Shown in pieces: positions 1-9,480 of a stretch of DNA of 64,000 bases. Source of the stretch: Bartonella alsatica (GTDB lineage Bacteria > Pseudomonadota > Alphaproteobacteria > Rhizobiales > Rhizobiaceae). Position numbers and translations under genes: made by a program. Below the pieces are notes generated by a model. The model was given only the letters and a program-made list of their open reading frames with translations, was not told where the DNA came from and searched no databases. The DNA lies in the NCBI RefSeq assembly GCF_013388295.1, contig NZ_CP058235.1:482501-546500 (forward strand), in the 5' to 3' direction. Numbering within the stretch: position 1 is the first letter of the stretch; every line of letters starts with the position of its first letter.

Positions 1-1
1 A

Positions 2-1093
2 ATTGTTTCAAATAAACATTTTAATAGAATAAAAGGAAGGAAAATAACTAGTGCTCTTCTTATTGTTCTTGCACTTTTTGTGCTTTGGTTTAGCTATAAA
101 TGGATAACACATTGGCGTTACATGCTTACTACTGAAGATGCTTATGTACAAGGAGATATAGCGGCTATTGCTCCTAAATTAAATGGATATATTGAGGAAA
201 TTGCTATTAAAGCCAACCAAATTGTAAAAAAAGACGATGTCTTATTCCGCTTAGATAATGGAGATTATCAAATAGCCTTGGAACAAACAGAAGCCCGTCT
301 TAACACACAAAAAAAAACTCTTCTACGTATTGATACACAAATTACAGCTGCTCACAGTGCTTTAGATGATGCACAAGCACAAAAAGCTGCTGCTTCAGCT
401 GTAGCGACCAACACACAACTAATCTTAAAACGCATCACAGAACTTAAAGCTAGTCGTTATGCCCCTCAATCTGAAGTTGATAATGCTAAATCAGCTTATG
501 AACAAGCCATTGCTAATGTTAACCGTGCGGAAGCACAAATAGCCGCAGCACGAGCAAATATCCAAGTTTTAGAAGCACAACGAAGTGAAACAGAAAGCCA
601 AACAAAGAGTTTAGAACTTATGCGTGAAAAAGCACGACGTGATCTCAATTCAACTATTATACGGGCTCCATTTGATGGTGTTATTGGAAATTTAACAGCG
701 AAAATGGGAGATTTTGTTATGAATGGACAACGTCTAGCAGCATTAGTCCCTATGCATGCACTTTATATTGAAGCAAACTATAAAGAAACGCAGTTGCAAA
801 ATATTCATGTTGGCCAAACAGCTTATATTACTGTTGATGCCTTCAAAAAAGAAGTATTTACAGGTACAGTACTTTCTATTGCACCTGCCACAGGAGCTGT
901 TTTTTCTCTCCTCCCTCCACAAAATGCCACCGGCAATTTTACTAAGATAGTTCAACGCATTCCAGTCCGTATCTCTATTCCAGAAGAAGCATTGAAAAGC
1001 GGGCGTATTCGGGCAGGAATGAGTGTTTCTGTAGAAATTGATACACGCACAAAGCCGCAAAATAAAAATCTCTCAATAAATAAAAACGAATGA
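2..1093 (+). CDS. emrA: EmrA/HlyD-type membrane fusion protein of a multidrug efflux pump (5' end outside window)
   Basis: This is the periplasmic adaptor of a tripartite drug exporter, linking an inner-membrane MFS pump to an outer-membrane channel. The frame is open to the first base, so the true start lies upstream. A GTG at position 80 would begin inside the N-terminal membrane anchor (ALLIVLALFVLWFSYKW), so I treat the gene as 5'-partial. Next come a biotinyl-lipoyl-like half (DAYVQGDIAAIAPKLNGYI), a long alanine/glutamine-rich coiled-coil hairpin, the second lipoyl half (IIRAPFDGVIGNL) and a beta-barrel domain, the usual HlyD order. The stop is 7 nt before the MFS gene, so the two are almost certainly co-transcribed. 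Efflux of hydrophobic toxic compounds is inferred from the family; the substrate cannot be read from sequence. Confidence 0.9.
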   Translation: MVSNKHFNRIKGRKITSALLIVLALFVLWFSYKWITHWRYMLTTEDAYVQGDIAAIAPKLNGYIEEIAIKANQIVKKDDVLFRLDNGDYQIALEQTEARLNTQKKTLLRIDTQITAAHSALDDAQAQKAAASAVATNTQLILKRITELKASRYAPQSEVDNAKSAYEQAIANVNRAEAQIAAARANIQVLEAQRSETESQTKSLELMREKARRDLNSTIIRAPFDGVIGNLTAKMGDFVMNGQRLAALVPMHALYIEANYKETQLQNIHVGQTAYITVDAFKKEVFTGTVLSIAPATGAVFSLLPPQNATGNFTKIVQRIPVRISIPEEALKSGRIRAGMSVSVEIDTRTKPQNKNLSINKNE

Positions 1094-1100
1094 TCTTACT

Positions 1101-2672
1101 ATGATATCTTCCATACCAGAAACCACGCATTCTCAAGAGCGTATAGAAATTAGCAAAATCGTTGTTTTTATTGCCATGGCCTTTGGCATGTTCATGGCTA
1201 TTTTGGATATCCAAATCGTTTCCTCTTCCTTAGCTGAAATTCAGGCTGGTCTTTCAGCAAGCTCTGAAGAAATTTCCTGGGTTCAAACTTCCTATCTCAT
1301 CGCTGAAGTCATTATGCTGCCCCTTTCTGGATTCTTAGGAAGAATGCTTTCAACACGCGTTTTCTTTAGCATATCAGCTATCGGATTTACGATTACCTCT
1401 ATCCTTTGTGCAACAGCAACATCTATTGAAGAGATGATTGTATACCGCGCACTCCAAGGCTTTATTGGTGGAGGAATTATTCCTAGCGTTTTTGTCGCCT
1501 CTTATATACTTTTTCCCCCTTCCAAACGCCCAATTGTTACTCCTATCGTTGGACTGGTCGCAACATTAGCACCTACTATTGGCCCAACAGTAGGAGGCTA
1601 CCTCTGTCATATCACATCATGGCATTGGCTTTTTCTCATCAATGTACCCTGCGGAATTATTATCTCAATTCTCGCTTGGAAATTAATTGATTTCGATAAA
1701 GCCAACCCCTCTTTAATAACTCAACTTGACTGGTTAGGCCTCATTTCTATGGCTGTTTTTCTAGGAACTTTGGAATATATTCTAGAAGAAGGTGCACGTC
1801 ATGATTGGTTAAATGACAATTTAATTCTAAACTTATTCATTCTCATGATTTTGTCTGCAGCCTTATTCTTCTGGCGTGCTTTTACTGCAAAAGAACCAAT
1901 TGTTGATCTTTCAGCTTTTTCCAATTTCAATTTTTCAACCGCAGCGGTTTTTTCTTTTATGCTTGGAATAGGTCTTTACGGACTCACATATCTTTATCCT
2001 GTCTATTTGAGCCAAATTCGCCATTATGATGCTCTAATGATCGGAAAAACGCTGTTTCTTTCGGGATTTATCATGCTATTAACCGCTCCCCTTGCTGGAT
2101 TTCTTTCAGCACGAATTGATGCACGTCTTATGATGGCAATAGGACTTTTTGGTTTTGCAATAGGAACCTGGATGTCTAGCGCCATCACAGACAACTGGGA
2201 ATTTGAGGAACTCTTTTGGCCCCAAATTTTCCGTGGTGCTTCCGTTATGTTATGCATGGTTCCTGTCAACAATATTGCTCTCGGATCACTTCCACCAGAA
2301 CGAATGCAAAACGCCTCTGGACTTTTTAATCTTACACGTAATCTTGGTGGTGCGGTAGGACTTGCTATTATCAGCACTCTTATAACAAAACGCACAGATT
2401 TACACTATGAGCGAATAGCCGAAACTCTCCAACAAGGAAACAGCCAAGTAACTGAAATGCTTTCAAAGCTTATGTTTTACCTCAAAACTGCAACTTTTGA
2501 TCCACATGCTCTTGCTCTCCTCCAACTTTTTAATATGGCACGCATACAAGCAACGGTTATGGCTTTTAGTGACATTTTCTTCATAATAACCATTATTTTT
2601 AGTGTCTTGACATTCATGACTATTTTTCTCAAAAAAACACCACCACTTACCGATCCCTCTTCAGGTCACTGA
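1101..2672 (+). CDS. emrB: EmrB/QacA-type MFS multidrug transporter (DHA2 family)
   Basis: A 523-residue proton-driven drug exporter with about 14 predicted hydrophobic helices, the length and layout of the DHA2 (EmrB/QacA) branch. Visible hallmarks are the first helix with an acidic residue (MAILDIQIVSSSLAEIQ), the antiporter motif C region (APTIGPTVGGYL) and the SWHWLFLINVPCG segment typical of EmrB. It follows the membrane-fusion gene after 7 nt and forms an EmrAB pair. No TolC-like outer-membrane gene or dedicated regulator is seen nearby, so the pump presumably uses a channel encoded elsewhere. Family assignment is firm; substrate unknown. Confidence 0.92.
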   Translation: MISSIPETTHSQERIEISKIVVFIAMAFGMFMAILDIQIVSSSLAEIQAGLSASSEEISWVQTSYLIAEVIMLPLSGFLGRMLSTRVFFSISAIGFTITSILCATATSIEEMIVYRALQGFIGGGIIPSVFVASYILFPPSKRPIVTPIVGLVATLAPTIGPTVGGYLCHITSWHWLFLINVPCGIIISILAWKLIDFDKANPSLITQLDWLGLISMAVFLGTLEYILEEGARHDWLNDNLILNLFILMILSAALFFWRAFTAKEPIVDLSAFSNFNFSTAAVFSFMLGIGLYGLTYLYPVYLSQIRHYDALMIGKTLFLSGFIMLLTAPLAGFLSARIDARLMMAIGLFGFAIGTWMSSAITDNWEFEELFWPQIFRGASVMLCMVPVNNIALGSLPPERMQNASGLFNLTRNLGGAVGLAIISTLITKRTDLHYERIAETLQQGNSQVTEMLSKLMFYLKTATFDPHALALLQLFNMARIQATVMAFSDIFFIITIIFSVLTFMTIFLKKTPPLTDPSSGH

Positions 2673-3860
2673 ATTTAACTCAAAAAAGTTGAGGAGTATC
2701 CTTTATTTTTCATCAATCGTTTTCTCCTATTCCCTATGATTTTTTAGATGACATCAGTGTCACAACATCGATACTGAGTGATTATTCCTAAGCGAAATCT
2801 TACTAATACATTAAATACCAAGTAATTGCGTATGTTCAAAAATTCCCCTTTCATAAATGAAAGAATTGGACAGTTTTAGATTATAATGAAAAGCTCTTAT
2901 TTTATCTAAAGCACTTAAAGTTCTTATACTGTATAGATAAATTAGTTATTTCTATAAGATTTTTGCTTCCTGATCCTATAACAGGAAAAAACCATTGGAA
3001 TAATGTTTGTATCTTTACTCCAAAGAGTATTGTGACGATACGTTATTTTCAAAGAAAAGCTGCTCTTAAATATATAAATTTACCGTTTTCAGCCCTAAAG
3101 AAACTAGATATCTAAATTTTGATCCCAATACTAAGAGATTCTCCCACCATTACTATTTCAACACGAACTTAATTCGTAAAAAATTCTCAAACTATTTATT
3201 TTTCTAAACATAATAACACATCGAACAGTATAAAACCAAACAACGCTTATATTCTCTTTCTATGACAGTTAGCTTCAAAACTGTTAAGCGCAGCAACAAA
3301 CAATCGTATTATTAGAATGTACATTCACAACTTGTTCAAAGCCATTAAGAACTAATATTTTGCCTCATTTAACGCAGCAGAAAATACTTAAATACATCCT
3401 TCTCTATTTATAGATTATCATTTTCAATTTACAAAATTCTCAAGGTACAAACTTAATAATTGTAGTTGCATCCATAAATTATAAAAAACTAACCCTTTTA
3501 GCATCGTAATTTATGAAATACCACCACTATTTCAAAACAGCTTTTGATCAATTTCTGCTGGTTCGCGCCTTATATCTTATTACTCAATTAAGATTTTTTT
3601 CAACATCAACCAACTAAACGCTCTATAAAAACTAGTGATAAAAGATGACATCAATAACCTTACTAAAATCATCCAAGACACAGTAAAACACTGAGTATCC
3701 TCAAAAAATTAAAAGAAACTATTAAAGATTAAAAAAATGCAAATGAAAAAATCGTGCAATACAATAAAGCTATTCTAAAACTTTGCATTTCATAAAAACA
3801 CCTTGCCATGAATAAAAAATGGATAACTCCTTTAATTACCATTTTTAGAAAATAAAACTC
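2673..3860. other. Non-coding, probably decayed spacer
   Basis: About 1.2 kb with no convincing ORF. Short stretches translate plausibly on the plus strand (around 2960-3110 and 3600-3800) but are broken by stops and match no family I recognise. This fits gene decay rather than a regulatory region. Confidence 0.5.
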
Positions 3861-4499
3861 TCAAGCTACTTTATGAGGCTGAAAACGATGCAAATATTCT
3901 CGTTCTCCACTAGGAGCTAAAGTACCATGACATGCAGAAAGATGTCCTGGTATTAATTCCAGCGCCTGAAAACGGTGTTTCTCATAAGGGCCAGGCATCG
4001 CTAAATTTTTCGTTAAGCTGCTGGAAAAACCAAAACGCCGATAAAATGCACAATCACCTACAAGTAAAATAGCACCATAACCGAATTTTTTTGCCGTTCT
4101 AATTGCATGTTGCATAAGAACAGACCCTATGCCCAAACCAGAATATTCTGCTGAAACAGCCAGAGGCCCCAAAAGCAAAGCATGCTGTATGCCATTTTTC
4201 CCTTTGTTAAACCGCACATGCCAAAGACGTATACTGCCCACAAGCTCTCCAAGCGCATTTTTAACAACAAAGGAAAGCCCATACGCAGCCAACCGGCCCC
4301 GACGTAAAGCCTCTGACGACTTACGCTTACGCCCTTTTCCCAGAGCTAAATCAAGTAATTGTTCCCGATATGGCTTATCAGCTTCTTGTTCGCATGCAAG
4401 TGTAAAAAGTGCACCATCTTTTGTTTGAAAATTAATCATATTCATACTTGTTACACGCCCTACTATTCTACCCTTTGTTATCATAAAGTAAAGACTCAA
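3861..4499 (-). CDS. GNAT family N-acetyltransferase
   Basis: A 212-residue protein of the GNAT superfamily (predicted YhbS-like). The acetyl-CoA binding loop is visible as VSAEYSGLGIGSVLMQHAIR, followed by FGYGAILLVGDCAFYRRFGF, a sequence typical of this subgroup. The N-terminus is uncertain: starts at residues 1, 7 and 19 are all in frame, and the one used here overlaps the stop of the upstream decarboxylase gene by 4 nt, which suggests translational coupling. In Rhizobiales this acetyltransferase commonly sits beside the type III ornithine/lysine decarboxylase, so a polyamine-related substrate is possible. That is inference from position. Confidence 0.85.
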   Translation of the reverse strand: MSLYFMITKGRIVGRVTSMNMINFQTKDGALFTLACEQEADKPYREQLLDLALGKGRKRKSSEALRRGRLAAYGLSFVVKNALGELVGSIRLWHVRFNKGKNGIQHALLLGPLAVSAEYSGLGIGSVLMQHAIRTAKKFGYGAILLVGDCAFYRRFGFSSSLTKNLAMPGPYEKHRFQALELIPGHLSACHGTLAPSGEREYLHRFQPHKVA

Positions 4500-5629
4500 A
4501 TCACATAGGATCGCAAAGGCTCAAAACCATTAAAGGCAACAGATGCATAAGTTGCCGTGTAAGCACCAGTCCCATGAATCAACAACTCATCCCCCACCGT
4601 AAGAGATAGAGGTAACAAATAAGGTGTTTTTTCATAGAGAACATCTGCAGAATCACATGTCGGTCCCGCTAAAATACAAGGCTCCATTGCTTTATCGTCA
4701 TGAGGTGTTTCAATAGGATAGCGAATTGCTTCATCCATAGTCTCAACAAGACCATTAAATTTTCCAACATCAAGATAAACCCATCGGACATTATCATTGT
4801 CTGCTTTTTTGGATATAAGAACAACTTCTGTGCGAATAACACCAGCATTACCAACCATTCCACGCCCTGGTTCAATGATTGTTTCAGGAATACGATTGCC
4901 AAAATATTTTTTCAAAGAATCAAAAACAGCCATACCGTAAACTTGTTCTGTAGGAACATCTTTCAAATAACGTGTTGGAAACCCCCCCCCCATATTAACT
5001 AATTTCAACGAAATTCCTTCTTGCTCCAAACGTTTAAAAACTGTAGCTGCATCCGATAAAGCACGATCCCATGCGCTAAGATCCGTCTGCTGAGATCCCA
5101 CATGAAAAGAAACACCATACGCTTTCAAGCCTAATTGATGTGCCCGACGCAACACATCAACCGCCATAGCAGGAACACAACCAAACTTACGTGACAATGG
5201 CCAATCCGCGCCTTTTCCGTCGGTAAGAACTCGGCAAAAAACGCGAACTCCTGGAGCAGCACGCGCAATTTTTTCAACCTCTTCAATACAATCAACCGCG
5301 TAAAGTGAAATACCAAGTGCATATGCACGCGCAATATCGCGCTCTTTTTTAATAGTATTTCCAAAAGAAATACGCTCAGGTGTTGCTCCCGCTTTTAAAG
5401 CCATTTCAATTTCAGCAACAGAAGCCGCATCAAAAGACGAGCCTAAAGAAGCAAGTAAATTCAAAATCTCAGGAGCTGGATTTGCTTTTATCGCGTAAAA
5501 AATACGAGATTGCGGAAGAGCTTTTTGAAAATTTAAATAATTTTCACGAACAACATCAAGATCAACAACTAAGCATGGACCTTCAAAACAATGTGTCGCA
5601 AGAAAATCGCGAATACGTTGCGTCGCCAT
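4496..5629 (-). CDS. Type III PLP-dependent ornithine/lysine decarboxylase
   Basis: A 377-residue alanine-racemase-fold decarboxylase that makes putrescine or cadaverine. Residue Lys48 in FYAIKANPAPE is the expected PLP Schiff-base lysine. The HVGSQQTD and NMGGGFPTRY segments form the phosphate-binding region, and Cys325-Asp326 in GPTCDSADVL is the catalytic CD pair contributed across the dimer. The length is that of the bacterial type III ODC/LDC group rather than biosynthetic ArgDC. The gene lies behind a speF-type leader RNA and is followed, with a 4-nt overlap, by a GNAT gene. Specificity for ornithine versus lysine cannot be decided from sequence alone. Regulation by polyamine or ornithine through the leader is inferred. 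Confidence 0.92.
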   Translation of the reverse strand: MATQRIRDFLATHCFEGPCLVVDLDVVRENYLNFQKALPQSRIFYAIKANPAPEILNLLASLGSSFDAASVAEIEMALKAGATPERISFGNTIKKERDIARAYALGISLYAVDCIEEVEKIARAAPGVRVFCRVLTDGKGADWPLSRKFGCVPAMAVDVLRRAHQLGLKAYGVSFHVGSQQTDLSAWDRALSDAATVFKRLEQEGISLKLVNMGGGFPTRYLKDVPTEQVYGMAVFDSLKKYFGNRIPETIIEPGRGMVGNAGVIRTEVVLISKKADNDNVRWVYLDVGKFNGLVETMDEAIRYPIETPHDDKAMEPCILAGPTCDSADVLYEKTPYLLPLSLTVGDELLIHGTGAYTATYASVAFNGFEPLRSYVI

Positions 5630-6054
5630 CTACCAATTCTCCCAAGGGAATAAAATCCCTACTCTATGCCTGGACAGCACAGAGCCGCCAATAGCCAAAG
5701 GACAAAATACACATAGCTAGCATTAGCACTCCGATTACTTTAATAATCAGGAAGAACTAACATTGCATGTAACGAAAGAACACCGCAGAAAATGCGTTGT
5801 CCTATCTTTTTCTGCCTTTTTGATTGGAATGAGAAAACCACTTCCGCACTGAAGGCAATGAGGTGTGCCTCTATAGTTATCCCAGCATTTTTGCTGGAAG
5901 ACACCAGAAAGGCCCGCACCGTCGTTGCTTCAAGATGTCCTCACCCTTCGGTTGGCCGTAAGAATGACTGGAGCGGTTAGTTCCAGGTACCGTACCGGTT
6001 AATCTCACCATTTGAGAACCAGCGGACACCCACAGGCACGTGCGACTTTGGGCA
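5630..6054 (-). ncRNA. speF-type cis-regulatory leader RNA
   Basis: The ~425-nt region upstream of the decarboxylase is clearly richer in GC than the flanking spacers and full of short complementary stretches, for example CCAGC/GCTGG around 5890-5902 and GCAGAAAA (5785-5792) pairing with TTTTCTGC (5808-5815). A conserved cis-acting RNA motif named speF is known upstream of ornithine decarboxylase genes in Alphaproteobacteria. Position, size and composition fit it. I identify it by context and memory, not by a covariance search. It has its own promoter just upstream and contains a 44-codon ORF. Confidence 0.7.
5877..6011 (-). CDS. Candidate 44-residue leader peptide inside the decarboxylase leader RNA
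   Basis: On the minus strand an ATG at 6011 opens a 44-codon frame ending in TAA at 5877, within the leader. The peptide starts MVRLTGTVPGTNRSSHSYG and ends RRCGPFWCLPAKMLG, with an unusual Cys/Trp/Pro-rich end. No strong Shine-Dalgarno sequence is seen. In gammaproteobacteria the speF gene is controlled by an ornithine-sensing arrest peptide (SpeFL); an equivalent here is a hypothesis. The frame could also be a chance by-product of conserved RNA structure. Confidence 0.35.
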   Translation of the reverse strand: MVRLTGTVPGTNRSSHSYGQPKGEDILKQRRCGPFWCLPAKMLG

Positions 6055-6060
6055 AAAAGT

Positions 6061-6089
6061 TATATAAAACGAATTCTTATTTATTTCAA
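6061..6089 (-). promoter_or_regulatory. Sigma-70-type promoter for the decarboxylase leader
   Basis: On the minus strand, TTGAAA (6084-6089) and TATATA (6061-6066) are separated by 17 nt. Transcription would start near 6054, at the upstream edge of the GC-rich leader. Confidence 0.55.
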
Positions 6090-6773
6090 TTATTTTTTTT
6101 GTTTTAAACATTTTTTAATTTTTAAAGACAAGATGATGTAAAAAAACAACATCTCCCTAACAAACTAAGTCTCTTTATCTTCTTTAATAGCTTACAGCCT
6201 TTATAAGATCCCCACATCATTGTGTTACGAATTCACAACTTTGTTTTTAAAAATCTCTGTGTGTGAACTTCTTGTTGGAAAGTTGCAGCTATTAATCCAT
6301 AGTACAGTTCGTGCATCTCATCATAAGAATACTGATAATAGTACTCTTATAGCTCCATTATCCTTATGTTTATGAAATAATAAATCAGTCATCATCATAT
6401 TTACCTACTACCTACCCCACAATAAACTTGCTCCTGCACTTAAATAGCCCGTTCATCGTATATTTTATTTTGAAAACTAATTTTCAAGTCACACGTCCGT
6501 CCTTTAGACTATTTTCGCCATTAAACTATCAATGAAAGCATTTTTACTGATTCAAAATTAAAAGTATTAAAATTAGCCAAATACCACAAGATTAAAGACG
6601 CCTGATCAAAATAGGCAGAAATGACTTAATTTATAAGTCAATAACTTAAATTTCACAGCTAACAAAAGACAGAACGATGCTCCACCTGCTAAAATACTTT
6701 CCCATTGGCACTGCAAATTCTTCTCTCTTCACAAGAAAAAAGTTAAAATTTTAAATACTAAAATACAATGTCT
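6090..6773. other. Non-coding AT-rich spacer
   Basis: No credible ORF, RNA or repeat was seen between the decarboxylase promoter and trhO. Confidence 0.5.
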
Positions 6774-7727
6774 TTAGGACTCTTGATGGGAATCAATCGT
6801 ACGCAATTTTGATAATTGAAATTGCCTATGGCGTTCGCGAAAACGTTGCCTATCAACTTCACTGCGCATACTATAACAAGCATCACACGAAACACCTTCT
6901 TCATAATGAGGAGACAATTTGCTCTCAGCATTAAGAGGAAAACGACATGCACGACATAACTCGCGCTCACATTCTTCAAGACCATGTTTAACAGAAACAC
7001 GCTCATCAAAAACAAAGCACTCTCCCCACCACAAACTTTCTTCTTTTGGAATTATTTCCAAATATTTCAGAATCCCACCTTTTAAATGGTAAACCTGTTC
7101 ATAGCCAAGTTCACGAACATAAGCTGTTGATTTTTCACAACGAATACCGCCTGTACAAAACATAGCAATTTTCTTCTTCTTCTTTAAATCAGCTTCATGC
7201 TTGAGTATCCATGCAGGAAATTCACGAAATGTCTTAATATGCGGATCAATTGCTCCTTGAAAGCTCCCAATAGCATATTCATAATCGTTACGCGTATCAA
7301 TTAAAATTGTCTCTTCATCTTGAATAAGGGCATTCCAATCCTTAGGATCAACATAAGTCCCAACAACCTTTAACGGATCAACACCTTCAACTCCCATTGT
7401 TACAATTTCTCTTTTCAATCGTACTTTCATACGCCGAAAAGGCATTTTTGATGCCCATGAGTACTTAATTTCTGGTATTTGAAACGCTGGTTCAGCTTTA
7501 ATAAAATCCACTAATGTTTCAATAGCAGCCCAAGATCCTGCAACAGTCCCATTAATACCCTCTTGTGCTAAAAGAAGGGTACCTCTGATATCCTTTGCTT
7601 GACATAAATCCTGCAAAGGCTTTTGTAATTTACGATAATGCTTCAAATCCGCGAAGCAATAAATAGCAGCAACTCTAATTTTTTTTTCCATGTGTTTTGC
7701 CATAACGCGGGTTTCATTCAATTTCAA
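6774..7727 (-). CDS. trhO: tRNA uridine(34) hydroxylase (rhodanese-like, YceA/UPF0176)
   Basis: A 317-residue enzyme of the TrhO family, which installs 5-hydroxyuridine at wobble position 34 of certain tRNAs using molecular oxygen. The order is an N-terminal acylphosphatase-like domain ([10 protein letters not shown] ... [12 protein letters not shown]), a central rhodanese domain with the active-site loop [10 protein letters not shown] (Cys191), and a C-terminal Cys-rich segment ([14 protein letters not shown] ... CDACYSMR), all diagnostic of the family. The N-terminus is slightly ambiguous: in-frame Met codons occur at residues 1, 9 and 13. The gene stands alone. Confidence 0.92.
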   Translation of the reverse strand: MKLNETRVMAKHMEKKIRVAAIYCFADLKHYRKLQKPLQDLCQAKDIRGTLLLAQEGINGTVAGSWAAIETLVDFIKAEPAFQIPEIKYSWASKMPFRRMKVRLKREIVTMGVEGVDPLKVVGTYVDPKDWNALIQDEETILIDTRNDYEYAIGSFQGAIDPHIKTFREFPAWILKHEADLKKKKKIAMFCTGGIRCEKSTAYVRELGYEQVYHLKGGILKYLEIIPKEESLWWGECFVFDERVSVKHGLEECERELCRACRFPLNAESKLSPHYEEGVSCDACYSMRSEVDRQRFRERHRQFQLSKLRTIDSHQES

Positions 7728-7799
7728 GATTTATTCATCTATGCTTTAACATTTAACACATTGTGCTTACTCAGACTATAAACAATATCATCTCTTAGA

Positions 7800-8396
7800 G
7801 AAAAATCATGCGTGCCAGAAATAGATGACCTTTTATCACTGTCCAAAGAACAAACCATCGTACCTGTTTTGAGCATTGACAATCTACAAAAGTGTAGTAT
7901 CCTTAACTGGTGCTCTTGTCAAAGATGGATTGAAAATAATTGAGATCACATTGCGCTCTCCTATGCGTACAATACAATAAAAGCAATAAGACAAAAAGCA
8001 TCCAAAGCAATTGTTGGAGCAGGAAGAATTCTCAACATTATCCATTATAATAAACAAGCCGAATACACAGGAGCAAAATTTATCGTAAACCCCGGATTAT
8101 CAATAAATTGATTGATTGTGCAAAAATAGTGAAATCTCTTTTCTTCCCAAAGCAATGAAACCAAATAAATTAATGCAAACATGGAACAAAGATTATTCAT
8201 ATTTTAAATTTTTTCCTGCTGAAACAACAGGAAGTATAACCTTTGTCCAAACCCTAGCATCTCCTTTATCTGAAATCCGATTTTGCCCAACAGGCGGCAT
8301 TACAAAAAACACGGTGCAATGGCTCAGCTTTCTAACGTCTTTTGCGTTGGGGGTTCTTGGATAGCACCCAAAACAGCTTATTGCAGCAAGTGATTA
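7800..8396 (+). pseudogene. eda: Decayed KDPG aldolase gene (eda)
   Basis: Reading across frames recovers an Eda-like protein in order: IVPVLSIDNLQ, then GALVKDGLKIIEITLRSPMR, AIRQKASKAIVGAGRILN, YTGAKFIVNPGLS, YFKFFPAETTGS, SPLSEIRFCPTGGITKN and a final GGSW. These match the KDPG aldolase core, including the KFFPAE segment with the Schiff-base lysine. The frame is broken by at least two frameshifts and several stops (for example near 7900, 7979 and 8110). The intact enzyme splits 2-keto-3-deoxy-6-phosphogluconate in the Entner-Doudoroff pathway; loss here implies that route is gone unless another copy exists. Confidence 0.85.
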
Positions 8397-8440
8397 AAAC
8401 ATGATCAGCACATTAGCACATGCAACAACAGAGCTATCCT

Positions 8441-8605
8441 CTCATCCTTCCAAAAGCACGCTCCGCAACATGAAGGTGCAGATGCATTATTGACACCTTC
8501 AAAAAGACCATCCTCTCATATATTCCTGTCATAATCCTTCAGCATCGCCATAGAACCACAAATCATCATATCTTGATCAGAAGTAATTTTGGATAAACAC
8601 TTCTT
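8441..8605 (-). pseudogene. Decayed partial duplicate of the fpr 3' end
   Basis: This stretch aligns, with gaps and many substitutions, to the end of the adjacent fpr gene (8649-8825). Compare CATCCTTCCAAAAGCACGCT with CATCCGACAAAAGCTCGCTC, and the shared AGCATCGC-ATAGA-CCACAAATCATCA block. It is read on the minus strand like fpr and lies just downstream, so it is an old local duplication or the remnant of a second fpr. Confidence 0.75.
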
Positions 8606-8649
8606 TTAAAAAATATCATTTTCCAGATAAAAAAGAGAAAAATCCTCTC

Positions 8650-9480
8650 TCATCCGACAAAAGCTCGCTCCACAACATATGTAGCAGGTGCATTATTAGC
8701 GCCCTCAACAAGACCAAAAGATTCGCACATCCTTGCACAATCTTTTAGCATCGCTATAGAGCCACAAATCATCACGCGATCTTCATCAGGAGAAATTTTT
8801 GGTAGACCAGTCGTTTCAAAAAAAGTGCCACTCTCCATAACAACTGTAATGCGCCCCATATGCTCGGAAAATTCACGAGTAGTCATAGGATAAAATTTCA
8901 ACTGTTGTGCATACTCACCAATCAATGGATCTTGTTGTAAAGAGGCAACAAGATCTTTTGCATAAACAAGTTCATCTCGCTCACGAGTTGTTTGAATAAG
9001 GACGACTTCTGAAAATTTTTCATAAGTTTCAGGATCACGAACAAGGCTTGCAAAGGGTGCAACCCCAGTCCCAGTTGAAAGAAGATATAGACGCTTTCCA
9101 GGAACAAGAGCATCAAGAACTAATGTTCCGGTAGATTTCTTACGCATTAAAACTGTATCACCAATTTTAATTTTTTGGAGATGCTCGGTTAATGGTCCCC
9201 CAGGAACTTTGATTGAAAAAAACTCAAGCTGTTCATCCCAAAATGGACTTGCAATCGAATAAGCACGATAAATTGGTTTTTCTGCATTTGGTAAACCAAT
9301 CATAACAAATTCACCAGAACGAAAACGAAAACTTCTCGGACGATTCAAACGAAATTTAAACAAACGGTCTGTATAATGACACACTTCCTGAACAGTAAGA
9401 GCAAACACATTTTCAGGAATAGGAAAGCTCGATGCAATACCATTGATGTTTGGCTGAACATTGGTAGTAGACGTATTCAT
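8650..9480 (-). CDS. fpr: Ferredoxin--NADP(+) reductase
   Basis: A 276-residue FAD enzyme that moves electrons between NADPH and ferredoxin or flavodoxin, serving iron-sulfur and oxidative-stress systems. FAD binding is visible as RAYSIASPFW, and the NADP-binding loop as LSTGTGVAPFASLVRD. The VMICGSIAML segment and the C-terminal ATYVVERAFVG fit the bacterial subclass found in Rhizobiales, where the terminal residues stack over the flavin. The protein is slightly longer than the usual ~258 residues because of an N-terminal extension (MNTSTTNVQPNINGIASSF). A decayed copy of its 3' end lies directly downstream. Confidence 0.92.
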   Translation of the reverse strand: MNTSTTNVQPNINGIASSFPIPENVFALTVQEVCHYTDRLFKFRLNRPRSFRFRSGEFVMIGLPNAEKPIYRAYSIASPFWDEQLEFFSIKVPGGPLTEHLQKIKIGDTVLMRKKSTGTLVLDALVPGKRLYLLSTGTGVAPFASLVRDPETYEKFSEVVLIQTTRERDELVYAKDLVASLQQDPLIGEYAQQLKFYPMTTREFSEHMGRITVVMESGTFFETTGLPKISPDEDRVMICGSIAMLKDCARMCESFGLVEGANNAPATYVVERAFVG

